This document shows, one piece after another, positions 7,966 to 16,195 of a stretch of DNA of 43,488 bases. The stretch is taken from the NCBI RefSeq assembly GCF_016642265.1, contig NZ_MRXX01000008.1, positions 44,592-88,079 on the forward strand. The letters run 5' to 3'. The stretch comes from Streptococcus lactarius (GTDB lineage: Bacteria > Bacillota > Bacilli > Lactobacillales > Streptococcaceae). Position 1 is the stretch's first letter. Every line of letters starts with the position of its first letter. Below the pieces are notes generated by a model. That model saw nothing but the letters and a program-made list of their open reading frames with translations, ran no database searches and was not told where the DNA came from. Both the position numbers and the translations under genes were made by a program.

Positions 7966-8916
7966 ATGGAAACATGGCAAGAGTTAAAAGTTACAGTCAA
8001 GCGTGAGGGAGAGGAGCTGGTTTCTAATCTCTTGATCGAGTTAGGTGCCCAGGGTGTTGCAATCGAAGACAGCATGGACTATGTGGGCAACGTCGATCGC
8101 TTTGGTGAGATTTTCCCAGAGGTCGAACAGCAAGAAGAAATCGTGGTGACGGCCTACTATCCGGAAACGGTCGATGTAGCTGCGGTTGAAGCGGACTTGC
8201 AGGCTCGCTTAGCAGAATTGATAGACTTTATGGATCTGGGTGAGGTCAAGATGGGGACGACTGCTCTGGCTGAGGAAGATTGGGCCGACAACTGGAAGAA
8301 ATACTACGAACCAGCTCGTATCACCCATGACTTGACCATCGTGCCGTCTTGGACAGACTATGAGGCAACAGCGGGAGAAAAGATGATCAAGCTAGATCCA
8401 GGCATGGCCTTTGGAACTGGGACTCACCCAACAACCAAGATGAGCCTCTTTGCCTTGGAGCAGGTTCTCCGTGGTGGCGAAACAGTGCTAGATGTAGGGA
8501 CTGGTTCAGGTGTCCTTTCTATTGCTAGCTCGCTTCTGGGTGCCAAGAAGATTTTCGCCTATGATTTGGATGATGTAGCGGTTCGAGTCGCTCAGGAAAA
8601 TATTGAGCTCAATCCTGGTATGGAAAACATCCATGTAGCCCCAGGCGATTTGCTTAAAGGAGTGGAAATTGAGGCAGATGTCATCGTGGCCAACATTTTG
8701 GCGGATATCCTCATTCATCTGACAGACGATGCTTATCGTTTGGTCAAGGATGAAGGTTACCTCATCATGAGTGGCATTATCAAGGACAAGTGGGACATGG
8801 TCCGTGAATCAGCAGAAGCAGCTGGATTTTTCCTTGAAACCCATATGATTCAAGGGGAATGGAATGCCTGCGTCTTCAAGAAGACCAAGGATGTCTCCGG
8901 TGTGATTGGAGGCTAG
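7966..8916 (+). CDS. prmA: Ribosomal protein L11 methyltransferase
   Basis: A 316-residue class I SAM-dependent methyltransferase that methylates ribosomal protein L11. The SAM-binding motif [16 protein letters not shown] and the motif [12 protein letters not shown], typical of PrmA (N-I/P-L), are present. An N-terminal L11-recognition domain precedes them. Start choice: [18 protein letters not shown] at 7966 matches the streptococcal family start and length; an upstream in-frame GTG at 7939 would lie inside the palindrome. No strong Shine-Dalgarno is visible before 7966 (at best GGGC), which may matter for translation. rsmE starts 1 bp after its stop. Confidence 0.95.
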   Translation: METWQELKVTVKREGEELVSNLLIELGAQGVAIEDSMDYVGNVDRFGEIFPEVEQQEEIVVTAYYPETVDVAAVEADLQARLAELIDFMDLGEVKMGTTALAEEDWADNWKKYYEPARITHDLTIVPSWTDYEATAGEKMIKLDPGMAFGTGTHPTTKMSLFALEQVLRGGETVLDVGTGSGVLSIASSLLGAKKIFAYDLDDVAVRVAQENIELNPGMENIHVAPGDLLKGVEIEADVIVANILADILIHLTDDAYRLVKDEGYLIMSGIIKDKWDMVRESAEAAGFFLETHMIQGEWNACVFKKTKDVSGVIGG

Positions 8917-8917
8917 C

Positions 8918-9661
8918 ATGCAGCAGTATTTTGTAAAAGGTCTTGCCACATCTCCTATCACTATCGAGGACAAGGAGACCAGCAAGCACATGTTTCAGGT
9001 CATGCGCTTGAAAGAAGATGATAAGGTGACCCTAGTTTTTGATGATGGGATCAAGCGTTTGGCGCGCGTGGTCAATGTAGAAGCCTGTCAGTTTGAGTTG
9101 GTTGAAGAATTAGCTGACAATGTAGAACTACCAGTCCAAGTGACCATCGCATCAGGCTTTCCCAAGGGGGACAAGCTGGAGTTCATCACTCAAAAGGTGA
9201 CAGAGCTAGGTGCAAGTCAGATCTGGGCCTTCCCGGCAGATTGGTCCGTTGCCAAATGGGACGGCAAGAAATTGGGTAAAAAGGTTGAGAAGTTAGAAAA
9301 AATTGCCCTTGGTGCAGCCGAGCAAAGCAAGCGGAATCTTGTCCCAAGCATTACCCTTTTTGAGAAAAAGGTAGACTTTTTGGCTCAGTTCGACCAGTTT
9401 GACCGCATCGTGGTGGCCTATGAAGAGTCGGCTAAAGAAGGAGAGGCAGCAGCACTGATTCAGTCGCTGACAGGATTGGAAGCTGGAGGTCAACTGCTCT
9501 TTATCTTTGGACCAGAGGGTGGCCTCTCTCCTACAGAAATTGAAAGTTTTGCAGCTAAAGGAGCAGTCCTTGCAGGACTTGGGCCTCGCATCCTAAGAGC
9601 AGAAACAGCCCCACTCTTTGCCCTCAGCGCAGTGAGTGTTGTCACAGAATTAATGAACTAA
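8918..9661 (+). CDS. rsmE: 16S rRNA (uracil-1498-N3)-methyltransferase RsmE
   Basis: A 247-residue SPOUT-class methyltransferase. The N-terminal PUA-like part begins MQQYFVKG. The trefoil-knot SAM site is seen as LFIFGPEGGLSPTEIE and LGPRILRAETAPL, the diagnostic RsmE signatures. It methylates U1498 of 16S rRNA. The ATG at 8918 has TTGGAGGC immediately upstream; a frame extension into prmA is discounted. It is translationally coupled to prmA, so two rRNA/r-protein methyltransferases form one operon, ended by the hairpin at 9661. Confidence 0.96.
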   Translation: MQQYFVKGLATSPITIEDKETSKHMFQVMRLKEDDKVTLVFDDGIKRLARVVNVEACQFELVEELADNVELPVQVTIASGFPKGDKLEFITQKVTELGASQIWAFPADWSVAKWDGKKLGKKVEKLEKIALGAAEQSKRNLVPSITLFEKKVDFLAQFDQFDRIVVAYEESAKEGEAAALIQSLTGLEAGGQLLFIFGPEGGLSPTEIESFAAKGAVLAGLGPRILRAETAPLFALSAVSVVTELMN

Positions 9662-9693
9662 CGAAGTGAAAGAATCGCTTCGTTATTTTTTTT
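9661..9693 (+). terminator. prmA-rsmE terminator
   Basis: ACGAAGTG (9661-9668) pairs with CGCTTCGT (9676-9683) apart from one pair, followed by TTATTTTTTTT. It begins on the last base of the rsmE stop codon. Confidence 0.85.
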
Positions 9694-9750
9694 ACAAAAA
9701 TCTTCTATTTTCAAAAATTTTTACGAATTATTAAAGTGAGAGTAATAAAT

Positions 9751-9779
9751 TTGAAAACTAAATAGTGTAAAGTGATACT
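9751..9779 (+). promoter_or_regulatory. Promoter of the lipase island
   Basis: TTGAAA (9751-9756), 17 bp, GATACT (9774-9779). An inverted repeat AAAGTG (9769-9774) / CACTTT (9785-9790) straddles the -10 and likely start site and could be an operator. Confidence 0.6.
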
Positions 9780-9803
9780 AATACCACTTTATGGAGGATG
9801 AAG

Positions 9804-10196
9804 ATGAAAGCAAAAAGAAAAATTGGCCGTTATATATTGGGAGTGTTGGTTTTGGGAGTCTTGATATGGGGAGGACTACTTGTAAAGAATCATCTTGATT
9901 TTCAACATGAAATGCTTCAGATTGCCCATAGCAAGGAAGTGGAAAGGTTGATTGTACATGATCTGAAATTGAAAGATCCTAATGCATTTACAACAAAGGG
10001 AAAGATTCAATCGTATGAAATTGATGACAAAACGATTGAACACAACCCAATGGGGGGGATTATGTTTGATGTGATCATAAATGGTGATAAAGAGATAACT
10101 GGTAGCATAGGCTTGTGGAAGACTAGTAAAGATGGTCCGATTGAGTCTGTGGGAATGGATGCCTCTGAAGGTCTTCAAAAACTGACGAAGGAGTAA
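9804..10196 (+). CDS. DUF1310 family membrane-anchored protein, candidate immunity protein
   Basis: A 130-residue protein with one N-terminal membrane helix (residues 9-29) and an extracytoplasmic domain of about 100 residues. The HEMLQIAHS, KGKIQSYEIDDK and NPMGG motifs are those of the streptococcal DUF1310 family (function unknown). The ATG at 9804 is chosen because GGAGG at 9793-9797 is properly spaced from it; the ATG at 9798 directly abuts the site. There is no lipobox cysteine. It is the first gene of the lipase operon, 5 bp before the lipase. Because a secreted phospholipase would act on the outer membrane face, an anchored outward-facing neighbour is a reasonable immunity candidate, but this is inference from position and topology. 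Confidence 0.75.
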   Translation: MKAKRKIGRYILGVLVLGVLIWGGLLVKNHLDFQHEMLQIAHSKEVERLIVHDLKLKDPNAFTTKGKIQSYEIDDKTIEHNPMGGIMFDVIINGDKEITGSIGLWKTSKDGPIESVGMDASEGLQKLTKE

Positions 10197-10201
10197 GAGA
10201 G

Positions 10202-11521
10202 ATGTATACCGATCAAGAAAAAAATAGGATTGCGTGGAAAGAGTACTCAAAATTTAATGTTGGGAAAGAGGTTGATATTGAGAGTAGTGATGGGAAAAGA
10301 GAAAAAACAATAGGCTATGTTTCTGAAATCTTTGGTCAACCACCAGAAGAAGATATGGTCACCTCACTTGAGGATTTTGTAGCACGGTTTGAAGGTGATA
10401 TGTCTGGTTTGAATGGCTATATTGTAACTGATAAAAAAATCACTCATGAAACCAGACCTGAGGATGTGCATGAGGTGACAATTTTGTTTGAGGGATCGGA
10501 AGCACATTTTGATAAAAAATTTATGGAGGCTATGGATGATTGGGTGCTCACTGATGCTCCAACTGCTTTACAAATATCAATGGCTAAAAGACTTGGAATC
10601 AAAACAGGGAAAACCTCCCAGCTTGATGCAGCTTCGAAAGAAGTAAAAGCAGCAATGAAGAGATATCCGAATGCGCGTTTTAAATTCTATGCCCATTCTT
10701 TAGGTGGCTTAAATATCCAAGCTTCACTTGCTTCTTTGGAAGATAAATATTTAGATAGAGTTGATGCGGCTTATATTTATGAAGCGCCCAACCTTTATCC
10801 ACTTTTAAGTGATGAAGAAAAGAAGCAGGTCGATAAGATAAAATATAAAATTTATAATTTTGTAGATAAGCGAGACTTGGTCACATGGGAACATTATGAT
10901 GAAGGAAACGAAGGAGTTGTTGGAACACTTGTTCGAATTGACAGTAAGGATGCTGGCAATTTAGGAAAACAACATATGTGGGGAGGTTACGACTACAAGG
11001 CTGGTTACTTGAACGTCAAAGAAGAGAGTTTAGATGATTATCGGTTAGCTCGAGTAAAGCAGGCAAAAGAACAACTACAGTTAAAGAAAAAAACACTGGA
11101 GTCTTGGAAGAAAAGAGGTCTCTCTGAAAGTGACCTTATTTTCATGGATACTACTCAGGCAACGGGGATAGTGGAATCGCTAAAGGAATTTGCTCTCATT
11201 GCCTCAGATTATATTTTAGCTGTCTGTGATTTCGGTATTGCTGATGTGAGAGGATCGTGGGATTCACTATTAGCTTCTTGCTATTCATCTGTATCTGGAA
11301 CTCGTTGTACAATGAGTGATATTGTCAATGCACTTTCTCAAATTGGTGTAACAATGGAAACAATTGAAGGGAATCGCATCACAGAATTAGAAAAAATTAA
11401 AAAAGATACTCTAAAAATAAAAGAAAGTATTTTTAGTCTATCAACAGATATAGCGAAAGGGATTGCAACTGTTGCAGGTACAGATATTGCTCTAGCAAGC
11501 CAACTTCAATTGCAATGGTAA
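10202..11521 (+). CDS. TslA-like lipase with C-terminal helical T7-type domain
   Basis: A 439-residue protein. Residues about 1-275 form an alpha/beta-hydrolase. It has a nucleophile elbow AHSLGG with Ser166, a candidate acid Asp222 or Asp225 (NFVDKRDLVT), His258 (GKQHMWGG) and an oxyanion-hole-like LFEGSE at 95-100. There is no signal peptide. Residues about 276-439 are predicted helical, with a charged coiled coil (DYRLARVKQAKEQLQLKKK) and a helical tail. A lipase at the N-terminus with a helical targeting domain at the C-terminus, followed by two small helical proteins, is the arrangement of Staphylococcus aureus TslA, a type VII secreted phospholipase A. The function is inferred from that analogy. 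The T7 machinery is not in this window. The region is more AT-rich than rsmE or relA, suggesting transfer. Confidence 0.72.
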   Translation: MYTDQEKNRIAWKEYSKFNVGKEVDIESSDGKREKTIGYVSEIFGQPPEEDMVTSLEDFVARFEGDMSGLNGYIVTDKKITHETRPEDVHEVTILFEGSEAHFDKKFMEAMDDWVLTDAPTALQISMAKRLGIKTGKTSQLDAASKEVKAAMKRYPNARFKFYAHSLGGLNIQASLASLEDKYLDRVDAAYIYEAPNLYPLLSDEEKKQVDKIKYKIYNFVDKRDLVTWEHYDEGNEGVVGTLVRIDSKDAGNLGKQHMWGGYDYKAGYLNVKEESLDDYRLARVKQAKEQLQLKKKTLESWKKRGLSESDLIFMDTTQATGIVESLKEFALIASDYILAVCDFGIADVRGSWDSLLASCYSSVSGTRCTMSDIVNALSQIGVTMETIEGNRITELEKIKKDTLKIKESIFSLSTDIAKGIATVAGTDIALASQLQLQW

Positions 11522-11524
11522 AGA

Positions 11525-11914
11525 ATGGAAAACAAAGAGTTTGAATGTATTAATGCAATCAGAAAAGTAGAAGAAAAATGGAATAGGGCTGAAGAGGAGT
11601 TAAAAATGGAGATAAAAAAACTGGAGAACAGAATGCATCAGATCCATAACCAGTACTATTTTACAAAACAGAGCATCGAAATGATGGAAGAGGAAGTTGG
11701 CTATTTCTCAAAGTCGATGGGGAATATGGAATTTTTATCAGATTATTATCGGGAGTTATCGGATGTTTATGAAGAATTACATTTTGACTACCACCAAGAA
11801 ATAGCCAGTATTGAAGAAGTTCATCAGCTAAAACAAAAAGAATTACAGGCAGTCTCTGAACAATGTGCCAATGAGATTGCAAAATTACGAAAGGACATGT
11901 ATGTCGAAAATTGA
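11525..11914 (+). CDS. Small helical protein, candidate lipase partner (Lap/TlaA-like) 1
   Basis: A 129-residue, almost wholly alpha-helical, highly charged protein with heptad-like stretches (AIRKVEEKWNRAEEELKMEI, then LENRMHQIHNQYY) and no signal peptide or membrane segment. It starts 3 bp after the lipase stop with little of a ribosome site, so translation is probably coupled. Its size, helical content and position fit the small LXG-associated (Lap) partner proteins that bind the helical domain of type VIIb substrates and complete the secretion signal. I cannot assign a specific DUF by eye. A plain coiled-coil protein of other function is the alternative. Confidence 0.6.
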   Translation: MENKEFECINAIRKVEEKWNRAEEELKMEIKKLENRMHQIHNQYYFTKQSIEMMEEEVGYFSKSMGNMEFLSDYYRELSDVYEELHFDYHQEIASIEEVHQLKQKELQAVSEQCANEIAKLRKDMYVEN

Positions 11915-12194
11915 TGTTTTAAATGATCTTACTTATGAAGATAAGCGTTACATGGCGGCTATCATTAGCGTTAAATTTATGGGGAAAATTGCATTAACCA
12001 AGGCAGCAATTGATCAAAAAGGTATAAAAAATAGAATTTCATCGAGTTTAACTGAACTTGAAAGTTCTCTAGATCAGGTCATTGGAAGTATTGATAAGGA
12101 TTTGGCTGGAAAATTTTCAAACTCTGTTAAAGAAGGCGTTGGAAGAAAGAAATTGGAGTTAAACGCTTTGCAAGAGTTTTGTAAGACAAAGTAG
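11901..12194 (+). CDS. Small helical protein, candidate lipase partner (Lap/TlaA-like) 2
   Basis: A 97-residue helical protein beginning MSKIDVLNDL. The ATG at 11901 has AAGGA 5-6 bases upstream and overlaps the previous gene by 14 bp; the longer frame from 11865 lacks a ribosome site. The sequence has two amphipathic helical regions (YMAAIISVKFMGKIALTKAA and SSLTELESSLDQVIGSI). No signal peptide. TslA needs two different small helical partners (TlaA1, TlaA2) for secretion, and this would be the second. It ends the island; relA follows after 83 bp with its own promoter. Confidence 0.6.
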   Translation: MSKIDVLNDLTYEDKRYMAAIISVKFMGKIALTKAAIDQKGIKNRISSSLTELESSLDQVIGSIDKDLAGKFSNSVKEGVGRKKLELNALQEFCKTK

Positions 12195-12242
12195 TATCCG
12201 TATATGAAAGTAGCTTCATTGGTTTTCATCTGCTTCTAAAAG

Positions 12243-12251
12243 TGTTAAAAT
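12243..12251 (+). promoter_or_regulatory. Extended -10 promoter of relA
   Basis: TGT-TAAAAT at 12243-12251, 26 bp before the relA ATG. No good -35 at the usual distance. Confidence 0.5.
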
Positions 12252-12277
12252 AGTATCCAAGAAACTGGAGAAAATAC

Positions 12278-14497
12278 ATGCCGAAAGAAGAGAATTTAAC
12301 TGGGGACCAAGTTGTTGCCCTTACAAAAAAATATTTATCACCTGAGGATGTTGCCTTTGTGCAAAAGGCCATGTTTTATGCGGTTGATTGTCACAATGGC
12401 CAATTCCGTCAGTCTGGTGAGCCTTATATCATTCACCCGATTCAAGTGGCCGGAATCCTTGCTAAGCTAAAGCTAGATGCTGTGACGGTTGCCTGTGGTT
12501 TTTTGCATGATGTCGTGGAAGATACGGACGCAACATTGGATGATCTTGAGCGTGAATTTGGTCATGATGTGCGCGTGATCGTCGACGGGGTGACCAAGCT
12601 CGGGAAGGTCAAATACAAGTCCCACGAAGAGCAGTTGGCGGAAAACCATCGCAAAATGCTTATGGCTATGTCCCAAGATATCCGTGTCATTTTGGTCAAA
12701 TTGGCTGACCGCTTGCATAATATGCGCACCCTCAAGCATTTGCGCAAGGATAAGCAAGAACGCATTTCGCGTGAGACCATGGAGATCTATGCGCCACTCG
12801 CCCACCGTCTCGGGATTTCTAGCGTCAAGTGGGAGCTTGAAGATTTGTCTTTCCGTTATTTGAATGAGACAGAATTCTACAAGATTTCTCACATGATGAA
12901 GGAAAAACGTCGTGAGCGAGAAGAGTTGGTGGAAGAGGTTGTCCACAAGATTGAGACCTATGCGGCAGAACGCCACTTACATGGGAAAATCTACGGTCGA
13001 CCAAAGCATATCTATTCGATCTATCGCAAGATGCAGGATAAAAAGAAACGCTTTGATGAAATCTATGATTTGATTGCCATCCGCTGTATCCTGGATACTC
13101 CAAGCGATGTCTATGCTATGCTGGGCTACATCCACGAACTCTGGAAACCAATGCCGGGGCGTTTTAAGGACTATATTGCCAACCGGAAGGCCAATGGCTA
13201 CCAGTCCATCCATACGACTGTCTATGGCCCGAAAGGACCGATTGAATTCCAGATCCGAACCAAGGAAATGCATGAAGTCGCTGAGTACGGGGTTGCGGCG
13301 CACTGGGCCTACAAAAAAGGTATCAAAGGTCAGGTCAACAGCAAGGAATCGGCTATTGGGATGAACTGGATCAAGGAGATGATGGAACTCCAAGACCAGT
13401 CAGGGGATGCCAAAGAATTCGTAGAAAATGTAAAAGAAGATATCTTAGCAGAAGAGATTTACGTCTTTACTCCAGATGGAACTGTACGCTCTCTTCCAAA
13501 GGATTCCGGACCGATCGATTTTGCCTATGAAATCCACACCAAGGTTGGGGAAAAAGCGATTGGGGCCAAGGTCAACGGCCGGATGGTGCCCCTCAATACC
13601 AAACTTCGGACGGGAGATCAGGTGGAAATTATCACCAATGCTAACTCCTTTGGTCCGAGTCGTGACTGGTTGACCCTTGTTAAAACTAGCAAGGCGCGCA
13701 ATAAGATCCGTCAATTCTTTAAAAATCAAGACAAGGAATTGTCAATTAACCGGGGCCGTGACCTCTTGATGGCCCAATTCCATGAGCATGACTTGGTAGC
13801 TAATAAGTTCATGGATAAAAAGCACATGGACAAGGTGTTACAAAAATCCAGTTACAAGACGGAAGAAGCCTTATTCGCGGCGATTGGGTTTGGAGAGATC
13901 GGGGCGATCACTATCTTTAACCGCTTGACGGAGGATGAACGCCGTGAAGAAGAGCGGGCCAAGGCACGCGCAGAGGCAGAAGAGCTGGTCAAAGGTGGCG
14001 AAGTCAAGGTTGAAAATAAAAAGGACACTTTGAAGGTCCGCCACGAAGGTGGCGTAGTCATCCAAGGCGCCTCTGGGCTCTTGATTCGGATCGCCAAATG
14101 CTGTAACCCAGTTCCAGGTGATGAAATTGTCGGCTACATTACCAAAGGTCGTGGTGTTGCCATTCATCGCCAAGACTGTATGAACCTCCGGGCTCAAGAC
14201 AACTACGAGCAACGGTTGATTGACGTCGAATGGGAAGAAAATAATACAACCAAAGACTACATTGCCCACATTGATATCTACGGTCTCAACCGTACAGGCC
14301 TTCTCAATGATGTGCTGCAAGTCTTGTCCAATACGGCAAAAATGGTTTCAACCGTCAATGCCCAGCCAACTAAAGACATGAAATTTGCCAATATCCACAT
14401 TTCCTTTGGGATTCCGAACCTATCGATGTTGACAACGGTTGTGGATAAGATTAAGAGTGTGCCGGAGGTTTATTCTGTTAAGCGTACCAACGGCTAG
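12278..14497 (+). CDS. relA: Bifunctional (p)ppGpp synthetase/hydrolase Rel
   Basis: A 739-residue long RSH protein. The order is: HD hydrolase (FLHDVVEDT, H77-D78 and E81-D82, intact), synthetase domain (YGRPKHIYSIYRKM and the RFKDYIANRKANGYQSIHTTV motif), TGS (IYVFTPDGTVRSLP), zinc-finger/helical region (AKCCNPVPGDEIVGYITKGR) and a C-terminal ACT domain. It makes (p)ppGpp on stalled ribosomes and hydrolyses it, running the stringent response. Both catalytic centres look complete, so it should be bifunctional. GGAG lies 7-10 bases before the ATG. dtd follows after a repeat-containing 313-bp gap, the usual rel-dtd neighbourhood. Confidence 0.98.
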   Translation: MPKEENLTGDQVVALTKKYLSPEDVAFVQKAMFYAVDCHNGQFRQSGEPYIIHPIQVAGILAKLKLDAVTVACGFLHDVVEDTDATLDDLEREFGHDVRVIVDGVTKLGKVKYKSHEEQLAENHRKMLMAMSQDIRVILVKLADRLHNMRTLKHLRKDKQERISRETMEIYAPLAHRLGISSVKWELEDLSFRYLNETEFYKISHMMKEKRREREELVEEVVHKIETYAAERHLHGKIYGRPKHIYSIYRKMQDKKKRFDEIYDLIAIRCILDTPSDVYAMLGYIHELWKPMPGRFKDYIANRKANGYQSIHTTVYGPKGPIEFQIRTKEMHEVAEYGVAAHWAYKKGIKGQVNSKESAIGMNWIKEMMELQDQSGDAKEFVENVKEDILAEEIYVFTPDGTVRSLPKDSGPIDFAYEIHTKVGEKAIGAKVNGRMVPLNTKLRTGDQVEIITNANSFGPSRDWLTLVKTSKARNKIRQFFKNQDKELSINRGRDLLMAQFHEHDLVANKFMDKKHMDKVLQKSSYKTEEALFAAIGFGEIGAITIFNRLTEDERREEERAKARAEAEELVKGGEVKVENKKDTLKVRHEGGVVIQGASGLLIRIAKCCNPVPGDEIVGYITKGRGVAIHRQDCMNLRAQDNYEQRLIDVEWEENNTTKDYIAHIDIYGLNRTGLLNDVLQVLSNTAKMVSTVNAQPTKDMKFANIHISFGIPNLSMLTTVVDKIKSVPEVYSVKRTNG

Positions 14498-14513
14498 CCG
14501 GCTACTAAGTTAT

Positions 14514-14600
14514 CTTTTATAGCTTCGTTAGCTCGCCTTGCCGTACTGAAGTACTGTCTGCGTCTCGCTGCCTTGTCTGATGTCGATTTTCATTGAAGCA
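14514..14600. repeat. Intergenic repeat downstream of relA, copy 1
   Basis: An 87-bp unit starting CTTTTATAGCTTCGTTAG, with CCTTGCCGTACTGAAGTACTG in the middle (GTACT/AGTAC inverted repeat) and ending TCGATTTTCATTGAAG. It is non-coding. A second copy follows, split. Units with the end TTTTCATTGA are common intergenic repeats in mitis-group streptococci, from memory. Confidence 0.7.
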
Positions 14601-14620
14601 TGTAGGACGTGGTCAGAACT

Positions 14621-14768
14621 CTTTTATAGCTTCGTTAGTTCACCTTGCCGTACCGAAGTACTGTCTGCGTCTCGCTGTCTTGCTCTAAAAGCAACTGAGC
14701 AGCCGTCGCTTTTCAGCTAGTGTGACTGCGTCTCACTGCCTTGTCTGAAGTCGATTTTCATTGAAGGC
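14621..14768. repeat. Intergenic repeat downstream of relA, copy 2, split
   Basis: Bases 14621-14683 repeat the first two thirds of the 14514 unit and 14724-14768 repeat its last third (CTGCGTCTCACTGCCTTGTC to TTTTCATTGAAG). About 40 unrelated bases separate them. Together the two copies fill most of the 313-bp gap between relA and dtd; no gene is present. Confidence 0.65.
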
Positions 14769-14810
14769 TAGCAGTGAATGTCCAATAGATTTATAAAATA
14801 GGATAATAAA

Positions 14811-15254
14811 ATGAAATTAGTGATTCAACGGGTCAAAAGTGCCTCGGTTTCCATTGATGGTCGGGTCTACAATGCAATCCAGCAAGGTTTATTGCTCTTA
14901 GTGGGAGTTGGGCCTGAAGATCAGCAGGAAGATTTGGATTATGCTGTGAGAAAGATTGTCAATATGCGTATCTTTTCAGATGACGAGGGCAAGATGAATC
15001 TCTCTGTCAAGGATATCCAAGGAGAGATTCTGTCAGTATCTCAGTTTACACTTTTTGCTGATACTAAAAAAGGCAATCGTCCAGCCTTTACAGGTGCAGC
15101 CAAACCAGATATGGCGGAAGCTTTCTATCAAGAATTTAACCAAGAACTAGCCAAGGAAGTTTCTGTTGAGGCAGGAGTCTTTGGAGCAGATATGCAGGTG
15201 GAACTGGTCAATGATGGGCCAGTAACCATCATCCTTGATACAAAAAATAAATAA
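14811..15254 (+). CDS. dtd: D-aminoacyl-tRNA deacylase
   Basis: A 147-residue DTD. It hydrolyses D-aminoacyl-tRNA (and Gly-tRNA-Ala), a proofreading step that keeps D-amino acids out of proteins. The family motifs are plain: SQFTLFADT (about residues 79-87) and NDGPVTIIL near the C-terminus, together with the start [17 protein letters not shown]. No strong ribosome site; AGGATAATAAA precedes the ATG. It follows relA, as in most Firmicutes, and is closed by a very strong terminator. Confidence 0.97.
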   Translation: MKLVIQRVKSASVSIDGRVYNAIQQGLLLLVGVGPEDQQEDLDYAVRKIVNMRIFSDDEGKMNLSVKDIQGEILSVSQFTLFADTKKGNRPAFTGAAKPDMAEAFYQEFNQELAKEVSVEAGVFGADMQVELVNDGPVTIILDTKNK

Positions 15255-15258
15255 AAAG

Positions 15259-15305
15259 AGGCTCTATCTTATCTGCATATAGCGGATAAGATAGAGCCTT
15301 TGTTT
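15259..15305 (+). terminator. dtd terminator
   Basis: A perfect 15-bp stem, AGGCTCTATCTTATC (15259-15273) with its complement at 15285-15299, an 11-nt loop, then TTTGTTTG. Confidence 0.92.
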
Positions 15306-15370
15306 GTCAAATCTAGTTCTAACCGTTAAATATGATAGTTGAGTAAGATACAGGTTAACGATTCATTATT

Positions 15371-16072
15371 TTATTCTTTATCATTCCATACGAATAGAGC
15401 ACCTACAGCATTGATGATGTAAAAGATGTATTTTCCAACATTGGCAAAATTTCCTTGGATACTAGCTTTTGTTAATTGAACGAAATTGTAAACCAACCAA
15501 AATTCCCATTGAGTTGTTAATTTAAGAGCATTCAAAGCATTTGCAATCAATGAAAGGCCAAATGCAATCGTTGTAACGTAAGCAAGGAGGTTCATCTTGC
15601 CCCCGTAGCCAATATAGTTTGTTGCAAAGGCAAATAGGAAGGCTAGAACTGAAATGATGATGGCTGCCCATTTCAATTGTTTTTGGCTCATCTTGTTTGG
15701 TCTTCCTTCTTGTGAAGCTTCCCATTTCTTAATGGCAAAGGTATAAATGAGAAAGGTGACGGGATAGGTGATAATCGCAGCCTTATTTCCGAGGATATAA
15801 TCAATGGTACCAGATAGGATTGTATTGACAATTCCGTAATAATTCCCCCATTTACTCAATTTACCAGTAAAACGAGTGGACAACATTGAAATCCCAACGT
15901 TAGTAACTGAAATGAGTCCAAATGGAACCAATGCGGTCCATGCTCCCCAATCAACAAACTTGTCTAATCGTGAATTAAGGTAGCCTGATGCAATCGCTAT
16001 ACCGACAACTAAAGCCACACCAAACAGGTCAAACCATTTTGATGTAGCGAAAACTTTGAGTGATTTTTTCAT
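15371..16072 (-). CDS. pnuC: PnuC family nicotinamide riboside/mononucleotide transporter
   Basis: A 233-residue integral membrane protein with about seven helices, in the length range of PnuC. These facilitators import nicotinamide riboside (or a related NAD precursor) for NAD synthesis. The aromatic-rich motif near the C-terminus, TTQWEFWLVYNFVQLTKA, corresponds to the PnuC W-x-x-W-x-x-x-N region that lines the substrate site. RBS GGAGG lies 10-14 bases upstream of the ATG. It is monocistronic, with a promoter at 16103-16131 and a short leader; I see no riboswitch in the leader. The exact substrate is inferred from the family. Confidence 0.85.
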   Translation of the reverse strand: MKKSLKVFATSKWFDLFGVALVVGIAIASGYLNSRLDKFVDWGAWTALVPFGLISVTNVGISMLSTRFTGKLSKWGNYYGIVNTILSGTIDYILGNKAAIITYPVTFLIYTFAIKKWEASQEGRPNKMSQKQLKWAAIIISVLAFLFAFATNYIGYGGKMNLLAYVTTIAFGLSLIANALNALKLTTQWEFWLVYNFVQLTKASIQGNFANVGKYIFYIINAVGALFVWNDKE

Positions 16073-16102
16073 AAGATGGTCTCCCTCCTCTTTGTTGCGT
16101 CC

Positions 16103-16131
16103 ATTTTATACCTAAAAAAAAGCAAAGTCAA
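16103..16131 (-). promoter_or_regulatory. pnuC promoter
   Basis: Minus strand: TTGACT (complement of 16126-16131), 17 bp including a T8 run, TAAAAT (complement of 16103-16108). Confidence 0.75.
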
Positions 16132-16147
16132 GTCATATAGCAATATA

Positions 16148-16180
16148 AAACCCTGAAAATAGAGCTTTCAGGGTTTGGTT
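16148..16180 (-). terminator. Terminator of the DtxR-type regulator gene
   Basis: AAACCCTGAAA (16148-16158) and TTTCAGGGTTT (16166-16176) form a perfect 11-bp stem, 20 bp after the regulator stop. T-richness on both sides would allow bidirectional use. Confidence 0.8.
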
Positions 16181-16195
16181 TTTAATGTTAATGAC

